A stretch of DNA of 24,284 nt from JANMZR01 sp031383555 (GTDB lineage: Bacteria > Bacteroidota > Bacteroidia > Cytophagales > Spirosomataceae). The stretch is from positions 1 through 24,284 of the forward strand of contig JANMZR010000030.1 in NCBI GenBank assembly GCA_031383555.1, read 5' to 3'. Positions 8,862 to 16,269 of the stretch are shown here, one piece after another; position 1 is the first letter of the stretch, and each line of letters opens with the position of its first letter. The translations under genes were made by a program, and so were the position numbers. Below the pieces are notes generated by a model, which was not told the origin of the DNA, made no database searches, and was given only the letters and a program-made list of their open reading frames with translations.

Positions 8862-8951
8862 GGATTGAAATGGGTTTTTATTTTATACAAAATTGGGTAT
8901 TTTTCATCAATAAATTAAGAAATAATCCGTTTATTTGCTTAAAATGTAGCA

Positions 8952-10346
8952 ATGAGGTCAGTTTTTTTCACTTTGTTTTTTTTATTTTCAAATTTTGTTT
9001 CTTTCTCAGAAAGCAATGATTTCATTGTACTTTCTGACATAGTAATTTATGGTAATGAAAAAACGAAATCATCTATTATTTTGCGTGAACTTGATTTTAA
9101 AAAAGGCGATACTATTTTTGTAGACGATCTTGAGCAAAAATTAAAATTGAACCGGAATAAAGTTGTTAATCTGCAACTTTTTTTGAAAGTTGACATGAAT
9201 ATTATAAATTGTTTGGCACCATTTGCCGAGGTTCAAATAAATTTGGCTGAGCAATTTTTCCTTTTTCCATTACCAGTATTTCGTCTTGCTGATAGAAGTT
9301 TTAATGAATGGTGGTACAATAGAGGCCATAAATTGAACCGAACTATTTATGGTGTAAACTTGGTGCATTTAAATGTAGGCGGTCGAGCAGAAGAGCTTAT
9401 CATTAACCTTGAAAACGGCTTTACAAAGCAATTGGCATTCATCTATCGAAAGCCCTATATCGATAAAGTAATGAAGACTGGCCTCGAATTGGACCTTATC
9501 TATAACACAAATAAGCAAATTGCCTATAAAACTTTTGAAGACAAATTGGTATTTGCAAAAAATGATGAAAGTGTACTTTTGAAAAAGTTTTCGACAAGGA
9601 TTTCACTAATAAGAAGAAATGGTTTTTATGAACGACAACGATTTGAGGTTAAATATTCGAATGAATCGGTGTCTGATTCAATTTCTTTTTTAAACCCAAA
9701 TTATTTTTTGAAATCTAGAACGGCATTAAACTATTTTAGGTTAAGTTATATTTTTGAAAGCGACCATCGAAACAATGTGATTTATCCCAATCAAGGTTTT
9801 TATTTTAAAGGTAAAATAAGCAGAGCTGGTATATTTAAAAATGATATGGCAAGTCAAAATGAAATTTATTTTTTGTTTTCAAAATATTTGCCTTTAAGCA
9901 AAACTTGGTTTGCCGACTTCAATATCCGGTCAAAAATTACTAATCCTGGGTTGCAAGCTTTTTCAATTTCACAAGCTTTTGGTTATAAAAATGAGAATGT
10001 TCGTGGCTATGATTTGTATGTAATTGATGGGCAAAAAATGGTACTTTTTAAGTCAAATATAAGAAAACTTTTCATAGACCGCTTTTTCAAATTGCCAGCC
10101 ATAGGAGCTTGGAAGGCAGGCCAAAACCAGCCCATAGCACTTTATGGTCGGGCTTTTTTTGATGCTGGTTACGTGAGCAACAAATTTGAAAACTTAAATT
10201 CGAGCCTGCTGGCCAATAAGTTAATTAGTGGTTATGGCTTGGGTTTTGATATAGTATCGTCTTTTTCTGGAGCACTTAAAGTTTCGTATTCTTTTAATAA
10301 TTTAGGAGGAAAAGGCCTGTTTTTTGATTTTGGTAAGGAGTTTTAG
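8952..10346 (+). CDS. BamA/TamA-like outer-membrane protein (Omp85 superfamily)
   Basis: A 464-residue protein with a signal peptide (hydrophobic to about residue 18). It has one POTRA-like domain (residues ~25-85: SDIVIYGNEKTKSSIILREL with a following LEQ--KLNRNKVVNLQLF), then a C-terminal beta-barrel. The barrel shows alternating aromatic strands, GFYFKGKISRAG, a VRGYD motif (about residue 350, the family's conserved VRGY) and a final FDFGKEF with terminal Phe. Having a single POTRA makes it shorter than BamA (about 800 residues) and closer to the small D15-type proteins common in this phylum. Its substrate is unknown. It converges on rarA with a gap of only 17 bases. Confidence 0.88.
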   Translation: MRSVFFTLFFLFSNFVSFSESNDFIVLSDIVIYGNEKTKSSIILRELDFKKGDTIFVDDLEQKLKLNRNKVVNLQLFLKVDMNIINCLAPFAEVQINLAEQFFLFPLPVFRLADRSFNEWWYNRGHKLNRTIYGVNLVHLNVGGRAEELIINLENGFTKQLAFIYRKPYIDKVMKTGLELDLIYNTNKQIAYKTFEDKLVFAKNDESVLLKKFSTRISLIRRNGFYERQRFEVKYSNESVSDSISFLNPNYFLKSRTALNYFRLSYIFESDHRNNVIYPNQGFYFKGKISRAGIFKNDMASQNEIYFLFSKYLPLSKTWFADFNIRSKITNPGLQAFSISQAFGYKNENVRGYDLYVIDGQKMVLFKSNIRKLFIDRFFKLPAIGAWKAGQNQPIALYGRAFFDAGYVSNKFENLNSSLLANKLISGYGLGFDIVSSFSGALKVSYSFNNLGGKGLFFDFGKEF

Positions 10347-10363
10347 TATAAGCTTTGATAAAC

Positions 10364-11638
10364 CTAATACCCATATTTTTCACCCCAAAGTGCCATTAGT
10401 TTTTCTTTGATTTTTTGTTCATTTGTATTTTCCGAGGGTTGGTAAAATACATTTTTTGAAATTTCATTGGGCAAAAACTCTTGAAATGTAAAGTTACCCT
10501 CAAAAGCGTGCGCATATTTATAGTTTTTGCCAAAATCCAATTCCTTCATTAGTTTTGTGGGTGCGTTTCGTAAATGAAGTGGCACTGGTAAATTGCCCGA
10601 TTTTTGTACCTCCGCCTGCGCAAAACCAATTGCGGCAACTGACGAATTACTTTTTGCTGAAGTGGCAAGGTAAAGTGTTGTCTGTGAAAGAATTATATTT
10701 GATTCGGGCCAGCCAACCATTTTTACAGCTTGCATACAAGATGTAGCTATTAATAAAGCATTCGGATTGGCCAACCCGATATCTTCCGAAGCTAAAATAA
10801 GGAGCCTTCTGGCAATAAAATTTACATCTTCGCCACCTTCAACCATACGAGCAAGCCAATAAACGGCTGCATTTGGGTCAGACCCACGGATTGATTTGAT
10901 AAATGCCGAAATAATATCATAATGCAATTCGCCATCCTTATCATATTGAACAATGTTTTGTTGTAGAATATCGATAACTAGCTCATTAGTAATCTCTTGA
11001 AGTTCGCCAGCTTTGTTGAAATTAGTTACTAATTCTAAAATATTGTACAACTTGCGGCCGTCGCCTCCCGAAAATTGAATAATTGCGTCATATTCAATTA
11101 TTTTAATGTTTTTCAGCTTGAGAATATTATCTTTTTCTATGGCCAAATCTATCATTTTCAACAATTCAGTTTTTTCCAAACTTTTCAAAACATAAATCTG
11201 GCATCGAGATAATAATGCCGAAATCACCTCAAATGAAGGGTTTTCTGTGGTGGCACCAATCAAAGTAATAATCCCCTTTTCAACAGCACCTAAAAGTGAA
11301 TCTTGTTGGCTTTTACTAAACCTATGAATTTCATCAATAAATAAAATTGGGCTTGGTCTATCAAAAAACTTTTGTTTTTTTGCTGCATCTATGGCATCAC
11401 GAATGTCTTTAACCCCAGAATTGATGGCTGATAATGACTGAAAAGGAATTTTTAGGGTATTGGCAATTATGCCTGCTAGTGTTGTTTTACCAACGCCGGG
11501 AGGGCCCCAAAGTATAAATGAAGGTATGCGCCCAGCCTCTATTGCTTTTCGCAATATTGCATTTTCACCTACTAAATGTGCTTGCCCAATGTAATCATCT
11601 AAAGTTTTTGGCCGTAGGCGCTCAGCTAAAGGTTCCAT
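10364..11638 (-). CDS. rarA: Replication-associated recombination protein A (AAA+ ATPase)
   Basis: A 424-residue RarA/MgsA/WRNIP1 family ATPase that acts at stalled replication forks. It starts with the family opening PLAERLRPKTLDDYIGQ. Walker A is GPPGVGKTT (residues 45-53), Walker B ILFIDEIHRF (~98-107), sensor 1 lies in IGATTENPSF and the arginine-finger region in LLSRCQIY. The C-terminal tetramerisation region includes YDIISAFIKSIRGSDPNAAVYWLARM and ends near GEKYGY. Length and order are normal. It is divergent from the thioesterase gene across a 129-base AT-rich spacer. Confidence 0.97.
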   Translation of the reverse strand: MEPLAERLRPKTLDDYIGQAHLVGENAILRKAIEAGRIPSFILWGPPGVGKTTLAGIIANTLKIPFQSLSAINSGVKDIRDAIDAAKKQKFFDRPSPILFIDEIHRFSKSQQDSLLGAVEKGIITLIGATTENPSFEVISALLSRCQIYVLKSLEKTELLKMIDLAIEKDNILKLKNIKIIEYDAIIQFSGGDGRKLYNILELVTNFNKAGELQEITNELVIDILQQNIVQYDKDGELHYDIISAFIKSIRGSDPNAAVYWLARMVEGGEDVNFIARRLLILASEDIGLANPNALLIATSCMQAVKMVGWPESNIILSQTTLYLATSAKSNSSVAAIGFAQAEVQKSGNLPVPLHLRNAPTKLMKELDFGKNYKYAHAFEGNFTFQEFLPNEISKNVFYQPSENTNEQKIKEKLMALWGEKYGY

Positions 11639-11767
11639 TTAATTACTAAATTGTTTTAATAAAATTAAATATTTTTTATTTAAGAATGTTCAATTAAACC
11701 ATACTTACGATTTTTACGTTAGAAAGTTTAAGATAATTATTATTAGTATGACCTTTTTATTTTTAGT

Positions 11768-12280
11768 ATGCAAAACAAAAAACTAGCCAAAGAATCATTG
11801 ACTATAATGACCGAAATGGTATTGCCTAACGACACGAATACTTTAAATAATCTGATGGGAGGTAGGTTGCTTTATATGATGGACGTGGTAGCGGCTGTAG
11901 CTGCTCAAAAGCACTCCAATTGTTTGGTGGTAACAGCGTCCGTTGACAATGTTTCTTTTGCGGAGCCCATTCCTTTGGGATCAATTGTAACGCTTGAAGC
12001 CAAAGTTACTCGAGTTTTTAATACTTCAATGGAGGTGCATATCAATGTATATGCCGACGATTATCCAAATCGTAGACAATTTTCTACCAATCAAGCTTTT
12101 TTTACCTTTGTCACTTTGGATCATACTACAAAAGTACCTTGCAAGTCGCCAGAAATAGAGCCAGAAACGGATACCGAAAAGGAATTATTTGCTGGAGCTT
12201 TGAGGCGTCGTCAATTGAGATTAGTTTTAGCAGGTAAAATGGATGTTAAAGATGCCAATGAATTGAAGTCAATATTCTAA
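11768..12280 (+). CDS. Acyl-CoA thioesterase, hotdog fold
   Basis: A 170-residue single-hotdog enzyme that hydrolyses acyl-CoA to free acid and CoA in the cytoplasm. It has the family pattern N-N-LMGG-LL--MD (about residues 27-42: Asn, the central-helix Gly and the catalytic Asp), followed by the beta strands VTASVDNVSFAEPIPLGSIV and the terminal strand QAFFTFV. A short Arg-rich C-terminal helix (LRRRQLRL) follows. It is most like the YciA/ACOT bacterial group; the substrate chain length cannot be read. A GTTT octamer array starts 3 bases after its stop codon. Confidence 0.9.
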   Translation: MQNKKLAKESLTIMTEMVLPNDTNTLNNLMGGRLLYMMDVVAAVAAQKHSNCLVVTASVDNVSFAEPIPLGSIVTLEAKVTRVFNTSMEVHINVYADDYPNRRQFSTNQAFFTFVTLDHTTKVPCKSPEIEPETDTEKELFAGALRRRQLRLVLAGKMDVKDANELKSIF

Positions 12281-12283
12281 AAA

Positions 12284-12311
12284 GTTTGAAAGTTTAAATG
12301 TTTAAAAGTTT
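12284..12311 (+). repeat. Octamer-period GTTT array after the thioesterase stop
   Basis: GTTT begins at 12284, 12292, 12300 and 12308, an exact 8-base period (GTTTGAAA, GTTTAAAT, GTTTAAAA, GTTTATTT). It starts 3 bases after the TAA. It has no hairpin or U-run terminator form. Confidence 0.7.
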
Positions 12312-12382
12312 ATTTCTTAATTAAGCTTTGAATTTAAAATTCCAAAATAAATCTGTTTAATTCATCAAAAAAATAAAATCTA

Positions 12383-12413
12383 TTTTACAATTTTTTAAAA
12401 AAATATAAATTTG
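12383..12413 (+). promoter_or_regulatory. Candidate promoter overlapping the TTG start of the TPR gene
   Basis: A TAAATTTG box (12406-12413) matches TAnnTTTG exactly, with TTTT at 12383-12386 after 19 bases, the same arrangement as at 226-257. The predicted transcription start (about 12417) would fall inside the coding region, so either the box is fortuitous or the start codon is elsewhere. Confidence 0.35.
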
Positions 12414-13517
12414 CGATTAATAATATTCATTTTTCTAGTAAGCTTTAAGCTAAATAGCCAAATACTTAAAGATCCAATTGCTAAAACTTGGATTTTAGAG
12501 GGGCTCAACAAATCCTATAATTTTCAATTTGCTGAAGCCGAAGAAATTTATAATAAAATAAAGGCAAAATATCCCACAAATCCAGCGTATTCAACTTTGA
12601 TGCAAATGATGCTTTATACACAGTATGCGCCTGTGAAGGACAATTCAAAAGCAAAACTTCAATACCTATCACATTTGAACAAAGCTGTGGAGCTTTCTGA
12701 AAAAATGATAGATAAAAACGAAAACGATACAGAAGGCATATTTTTTATGTTAAGTTCATTGGGTAGTTTAGCAGCATGGCAGGCCGATAATGATGAAATA
12801 ATGAAAGCGGTAAACACAGCCCGAAAAGCCTTCCCATTCATGAAAAAAGGCATGAAATTGACAAATGTACAGTCAGATTTTTTGTTTACAACTGGCCTAT
12901 ACAATTATTATATTGAACAATATCCTGAAGACCACCCAATAGTGAAGCCTTTTATGATTTTCTTTTCTGATGGTAACAAGAAATTGGGCCTTCAACAAAT
13001 GGAAAATTGTAGCAATCGAGCACTTTTCACACATGTGGAGGCAGCTTATTATTCTGCTTATATTTATTTAAAAAATGAATCAAGGTCTGATAAAGCATTG
13101 GTATTTATTAATAATTTGACGGAAAAATATCCAAATAATTTATTGTTTGAAACCAGAAAAGCAGAGTGTTTGGTTAATTTAGGTAAGTATGAAACTGCAA
13201 AACCTTTAGTTGAAAATTTGATGAAAACGCAAGGGAAAATATACCCATTAGCAGGCTTGGTATTTCAAGGAATAATTGAAGAAAAACAAAGTAAAAATGA
13301 TATTCAAGCAGCAATATTTTACAAAAAAGCATTGAAAATACCTGTTGATGTACGTTTTACTCAAGATTATATTGCAATTGCTTATTTGGGTTTGGGCAGG
13401 ATTGCTTTGAGAGAAAAAAATAAAAAATTGGCGAAGCAATATTTTGAAAAATCGATTGAACTATCTGAATATCAATCAACTGATACTGAAGCTAAAAGAT
13501 TACTAAAAAATATTTAG
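12411..13517 (+). CDS. Exported TPR-repeat protein of unknown function
   Basis: A 368-residue protein with a short signal peptide (LIIFIFLVSFKLNSQ, residues 3-17), read from a TTG start. No ATG or GTG lies in frame nearby, and a stop codon lies in frame 15 bases upstream. The mature part is helical, with tetratricopeptide-like repeats near residues 30-60 (FAEAEEIYNKIKAKYPTNP), 225-255 (KALVFINNLTEKYPNN) and 300-360 (KALKIPVDVRF to AKQYFEKSIELSEYQ). TPR arrays bind other proteins, so a periplasmic scaffold role is plausible but no partner is evident. It stands alone between the thioesterase and the TM2-domain gene. Confidence 0.8.
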   Translation: MRLIIFIFLVSFKLNSQILKDPIAKTWILEGLNKSYNFQFAEAEEIYNKIKAKYPTNPAYSTLMQMMLYTQYAPVKDNSKAKLQYLSHLNKAVELSEKMIDKNENDTEGIFFMLSSLGSLAAWQADNDEIMKAVNTARKAFPFMKKGMKLTNVQSDFLFTTGLYNYYIEQYPEDHPIVKPFMIFFSDGNKKLGLQQMENCSNRALFTHVEAAYYSAYIYLKNESRSDKALVFINNLTEKYPNNLLFETRKAECLVNLGKYETAKPLVENLMKTQGKIYPLAGLVFQGIIEEKQSKNDIQAAIFYKKALKIPVDVRFTQDYIAIAYLGLGRIALREKNKKLAKQYFEKSIELSEYQSTDTEAKRLLKNI

Positions 13518-13537
13518 TTTTTGAAAACAAATGGGTA

Positions 13538-13566
13538 TTTTGTTTAGAAAAAAATAGCTATCTTAG
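13538..13566 (+). promoter_or_regulatory. Possible promoter of the TM2-domain gene
   Basis: TTTTG (13538-13542) is followed after 16 bases by TATCTTAG (13559-13566), one mismatch from TAnnTTTG. It would give a leader of about 45 bases before ATG 13616. The fit is weaker than at tRNA-Gln. Confidence 0.3.
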
Positions 13567-13615
13567 TTACAAATTTTTAAAACAAGTTAAAACCCAAGTT
13601 AAAATCAATTTAAAT

Positions 13616-14071
13616 ATGAAAAAAAGAATTGTACTAGCCTCAATGTTATTTGTTTCAGTATGCAGTAATTCATTTGCAAATTCTTCAGAATACTTTGCAG
13701 ACGATTTTGCAATTGAGAGGACAATCAATAGTGGTGAGGTGATTGACTTTACAGCCATCGAAAATAGTCAATCAACCTCTACTTTCTTAACCAGCTCTTC
13801 AAATAATACTGCCATGCCTACTACAGCTTTAGTGGCTGAAAGAAACGCTACGGTAGCTTTTGTTTTGGCGTGGTTTGTTGGGTTTTTAGGAGTTCACCGC
13901 TTTTATATGGGTACTGAAACACTCACTGGAGTAGGTTATATTTTAACCTTGGGTGGTTGTGGTATTGTAGCTTTTGTTGACTGGATAGTGTTATTGATTG
14001 CACTAGTCAATCAGGAAGGCATATCTAAGTATGAAGACAACCCTAAGTTTTTTATGTGGAGTGGCAAATAG
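13616..14071 (+). CDS. TM2-domain membrane protein
   Basis: A 151-residue protein with a cleavable signal peptide (MKKRIVLASMLFVSVCSNSFA), a Ser/Thr-rich linker of about 60 residues, and a C-terminal TM2 domain. In that domain two hydrophobic helices are joined by GFLGVHRFYMG (about residues 88-98), followed by LTLGGCGIVAFVDWIVLLIALVNQEG. TM2 domains are found across bacteria and animals; the bacterial function is unknown. The gene converges on a four-gene operon whose two last products carry a similar G-x-G-x-x-Y-x-G hairpin. A strong two-way terminator lies 28 bases after the stop codon. Confidence 0.9.
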   Translation: MKKRIVLASMLFVSVCSNSFANSSEYFADDFAIERTINSGEVIDFTAIENSQSTSTFLTSSSNNTAMPTTALVAERNATVAFVLAWFVGFLGVHRFYMGTETLTGVGYILTLGGCGIVAFVDWIVLLIALVNQEGISKYEDNPKFFMWSGK

Positions 14072-14098
14072 TTTAAATTGCAAAAAGATACAATTTGT

Positions 14099-14144
14099 AT
14101 AAGCACAAAAAAATCCGAATAAGTTCGGATTTTTTTGTGCTTAT
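14099..14144. terminator. Two-way Rho-independent terminator
   Basis: A near-perfect 21-bp stem (left arm 14099-14119, right arm 14124-14144; core ATCCGAA/TTCGGAT) with a TAAG loop, rich in A on the left and T on the right, so it works for either strand. It ends the TM2 gene (+) and the TPR operon (-). The right arm contains the stop codon (14141-14143) of the minus-strand gene. Confidence 0.9.
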
Positions 14145-15007
14145 TTTTCTAATGCCAATAATGCTTCAAGGTATTTATTTGTAATTTTTAAGCTTTGAGC
14201 TTTGTTCAATTCTTCAACCAAAACTTCAGTTCGGGTTATACCTCCAAAATAAAAAGTTTGGAATAAACCCAATCCAGTAAAAAAACCACTTGCATAGTAT
14301 TTATTGTAAATATTATGAATACCCCATCCCAAAGTAATTGCCTGTAAGGCAATTGAAGTAAGTCCTTCCTTTGTTTTTCCCAGATAAATCATGCCTGCAC
14401 CTGGTAATATTGTGGCTAAAACTTTAGCTTTTTTGGGCTTATAAATTTTAATATTTTTATAGCTATTCGTCTTATCAAAATAGAAGGGAATATTGCTTTT
14501 AATTTGACTGTAATTGGCTATTAACGAGTCGGCTTGGTCGTATTTTTTTAAACTTGAAAGGGTTAATATTTCCCAAAAATCAAGTTTGTTTTTATAAGTT
14601 GAATCCTGAGTAATTAATTTATATTGTATAATCTGGTTATATGCATCTTCAAATTTATTTAAAATATAAAAAGAAAACATAATCTCTTTTCGATATTTAT
14701 AATGGTTTGAATCTGGTAAATCATTCATATCCAGCCTTAAAGCTGTTTCATTTGCAGCTTCGAATTTGTTGTATTTTTTATGACAATATACTTTTTGCAA
14801 AATAATTTCATTTCTCTGTATCTGCTTTTCAGCCTCCGAGTTAGTAGAATCTCTAATATTTAATAAGTCGAAATAGGCCCTTTCTAGCTTTAATAACTCT
14901 AAATCGTAAGCTTCTGAATTCAAATTATTATCCTTGATGCTTTGGCTCTTTACCTCAATTAAATAAAGTGCGCAAAGGAATATGCATGTCAAAAAGTATT
15001 TGATCAT
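14141..15007 (-). CDS. Exported TPR protein with C-terminal DUF5683-like membrane hairpin (paralogue 2)
   Basis: A 288-residue protein with a signal peptide (MIKYFLTCIFLCALYLIEVKSQ). Its helical TPR-like middle holds repeats such as YNKFEAANETALRLDM and LKKYDQADSLIANYSQIK. The C-terminal membrane region opens KAKVLATILPGAGMIYLGK (~residues 193-211), followed by two further hydrophobic stretches (ALQAITLGWGIHN and FFTGLGLFQTFYFGG). PG-x-G-x-x-Y-x-G is the mark of DUF5683-like proteins in this phylum. It is clearly paralogous to the upstream gene. The first 53 bases overlap the end of that gene in another frame, so its signal peptide is encoded in dual-coding DNA. Function unknown. Confidence 0.8.
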   Translation of the reverse strand: MIKYFLTCIFLCALYLIEVKSQSIKDNNLNSEAYDLELLKLERAYFDLLNIRDSTNSEAEKQIQRNEIILQKVYCHKKYNKFEAANETALRLDMNDLPDSNHYKYRKEIMFSFYILNKFEDAYNQIIQYKLITQDSTYKNKLDFWEILTLSSLKKYDQADSLIANYSQIKSNIPFYFDKTNSYKNIKIYKPKKAKVLATILPGAGMIYLGKTKEGLTSIALQAITLGWGIHNIYNKYYASGFFTGLGLFQTFYFGGITRTEVLVEELNKAQSLKITNKYLEALLALEK

Positions 15008-15839
15008 TTATTATTTCATTAAATTCTTGTCGTTTTATGGATACACTTAATGCACTGCCCCAAATATTTCCCAAATAAAATACACTAAAAAGGCCACCAT
15101 AAATAATAAATCGTGCGCTTTTTGGACCCGATTTTTTATAGGCTTCAATGGTTTGAATGCCAAAAACTGCATTTTGAATAAAGGTAGAAATGCTTTGCCC
15201 CAATTGCCCGCCCACATACAATTTGCCCAAGCCAGGCACTATTGCCGATAAAAGCCCAGCCTTTAGTGGGGATTTTCGATCGAATTTTTGAATTACTGAC
15301 TTGTAATTCAACATATTAGCTTGTTGCTTACCTAACTGATAATATTTCTCTGAAAAATTAGACGCCTTTGTTTCAAATGAGTTCAGATTTCGCTCAATTA
15401 GGGAAATTCCGGCCAACTCAAAATTCCGTGTTGCCAAAATTAAACTATCGGTGGTCTGTAAATTAGAAAACACACTTCTCGCTTTTTCTAGTTTATTCAA
15501 ATAAGAATTTGAAATACCTTGGAAAAGTTTGGCTTCAGTATACTTTGGGTTTGACAAGCTTATTTTTGATAAAAATGATGCCGCAGAATCTAAACTTTTT
15601 ATGTTGTAAAAAGCCATTCCTTTTTTGAAATACAGATTATTCCAAATATGAAAACTAGCCGTGTCCGTAAGTTTTAAGGTATTTATGAAAGTAATAATTT
15701 CCTTATTTTGCTTGTTCTCAACTAAATAACTAAGAAATAAACTATCTCTTTTGCTTTGAGAAAAAGTTGATTTTGAATAAAAAAATGCGAAAATAAAAAA
15801 AGCGATCTGGATAATAAAACTGAGCTTATGTTTAGTCAT
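14955..15839 (-). CDS. Exported TPR protein with C-terminal DUF5683-like membrane hairpin (paralogue 1)
   Basis: A 294-residue protein with a hydrophobic N-terminus (residues ~8-27, ending STFSQ) that fits a signal peptide. TPR-like helices follow (YNIKSLDSAASFLSKISLSN and NKLEKARSVFSNLQ). The C-terminal membrane region opens KAGLLSAIVPGLGKLYVGG (~residues 193-211) and continues QSISTFIQNAVFGIQTI and FIIYGGLFSVFYLGN. It shares K-A-x-x-L-x-x-I-x-P-G-x-G-x-x-Y-x-G with the downstream gene, so the pair arose by tandem duplication and then diverged. Its start overlaps the yidD-like stop by 8 bases (ATGACTAA), a sign of translational coupling. No function is known. Confidence 0.8.
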   Translation of the reverse strand: MTKHKLSFIIQIAFFIFAFFYSKSTFSQSKRDSLFLSYLVENKQNKEIITFINTLKLTDTASFHIWNNLYFKKGMAFYNIKSLDSAASFLSKISLSNPKYTEAKLFQGISNSYLNKLEKARSVFSNLQTTDSLILATRNFELAGISLIERNLNSFETKASNFSEKYYQLGKQQANMLNYKSVIQKFDRKSPLKAGLLSAIVPGLGKLYVGGQLGQSISTFIQNAVFGIQTIEAYKKSGPKSARFIIYGGLFSVFYLGNIWGSALSVSIKRQEFNEIINDQILFDMHIPLRTLFN

Positions 15840-16269
15840 TATTCAACTTATACATAAGTGGTGTATCAATTACTTTTCCATTTTCATTTATCCGGAATTC
15901 GTTTATGGTAGTACCACTAATTCTATTACAACGAGCAAGGCGGTCTGCCGTTAGAGCAATACCTTTTAACATACCATATTCTTTTAACGCCATCTGGCTA
16001 AATGTTGAACAACTTATTTCGTAAAGGCAATCGGCTGAAATTTGTTGAGATATGTTTTTTTTATAGAATTTTAATGAGCTAAATAGTATTTTACCTAGTA
16101 AGTTTTTCGAATTTCCTATTTCTACAAAACTGTGTTGACGCTTAGTTTCAGAATTGATTTTGACTTGTAAAATTGAAATGTCAGTTATATCTGATTGAGC
16201 GAATATACTTTGGCTAGAGGTCAAAATACCTAAAAATAAAATTAGTAATACAAATATTTTATTTGACAT
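15832..16269 (-). CDS. yidD: YidD-family protein with a signal peptide
   Basis: About 145 residues from the ATG at 16269 (MSNKIFVLLILFL); an ATG at 16278 is also possible. An upstream ATG at 16323 would overlap the preceding gene by 65 bases and bury the signal peptide. The C-terminal half shows the YidD core: FYKKNISQQISADCLYEIS, then CSTFSQMALKEYGMLKGIAL and DRLARCNR, with three conserved Cys and the final R--RC. YidD (membrane protein insertion efficiency factor) normally is a small (~70-90 residue) protein at the cytoplasmic face, near YidC. Here a Sec-type signal (to about IFAQ|SD) and a ~40-residue linker precede it, and yidC, rnpA and rpmH are absent. The location may therefore be periplasmic. 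It overlaps its neighbours by 11 and 8 bases. Confidence 0.82.
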   Translation of the reverse strand: MSNKIFVLLILFLGILTSSQSIFAQSDITDISILQVKINSETKRQHSFVEIGNSKNLLGKILFSSLKFYKKNISQQISADCLYEISCSTFSQMALKEYGMLKGIALTADRLARCNRISGTTINEFRINENGKVIDTPLMYKLNND

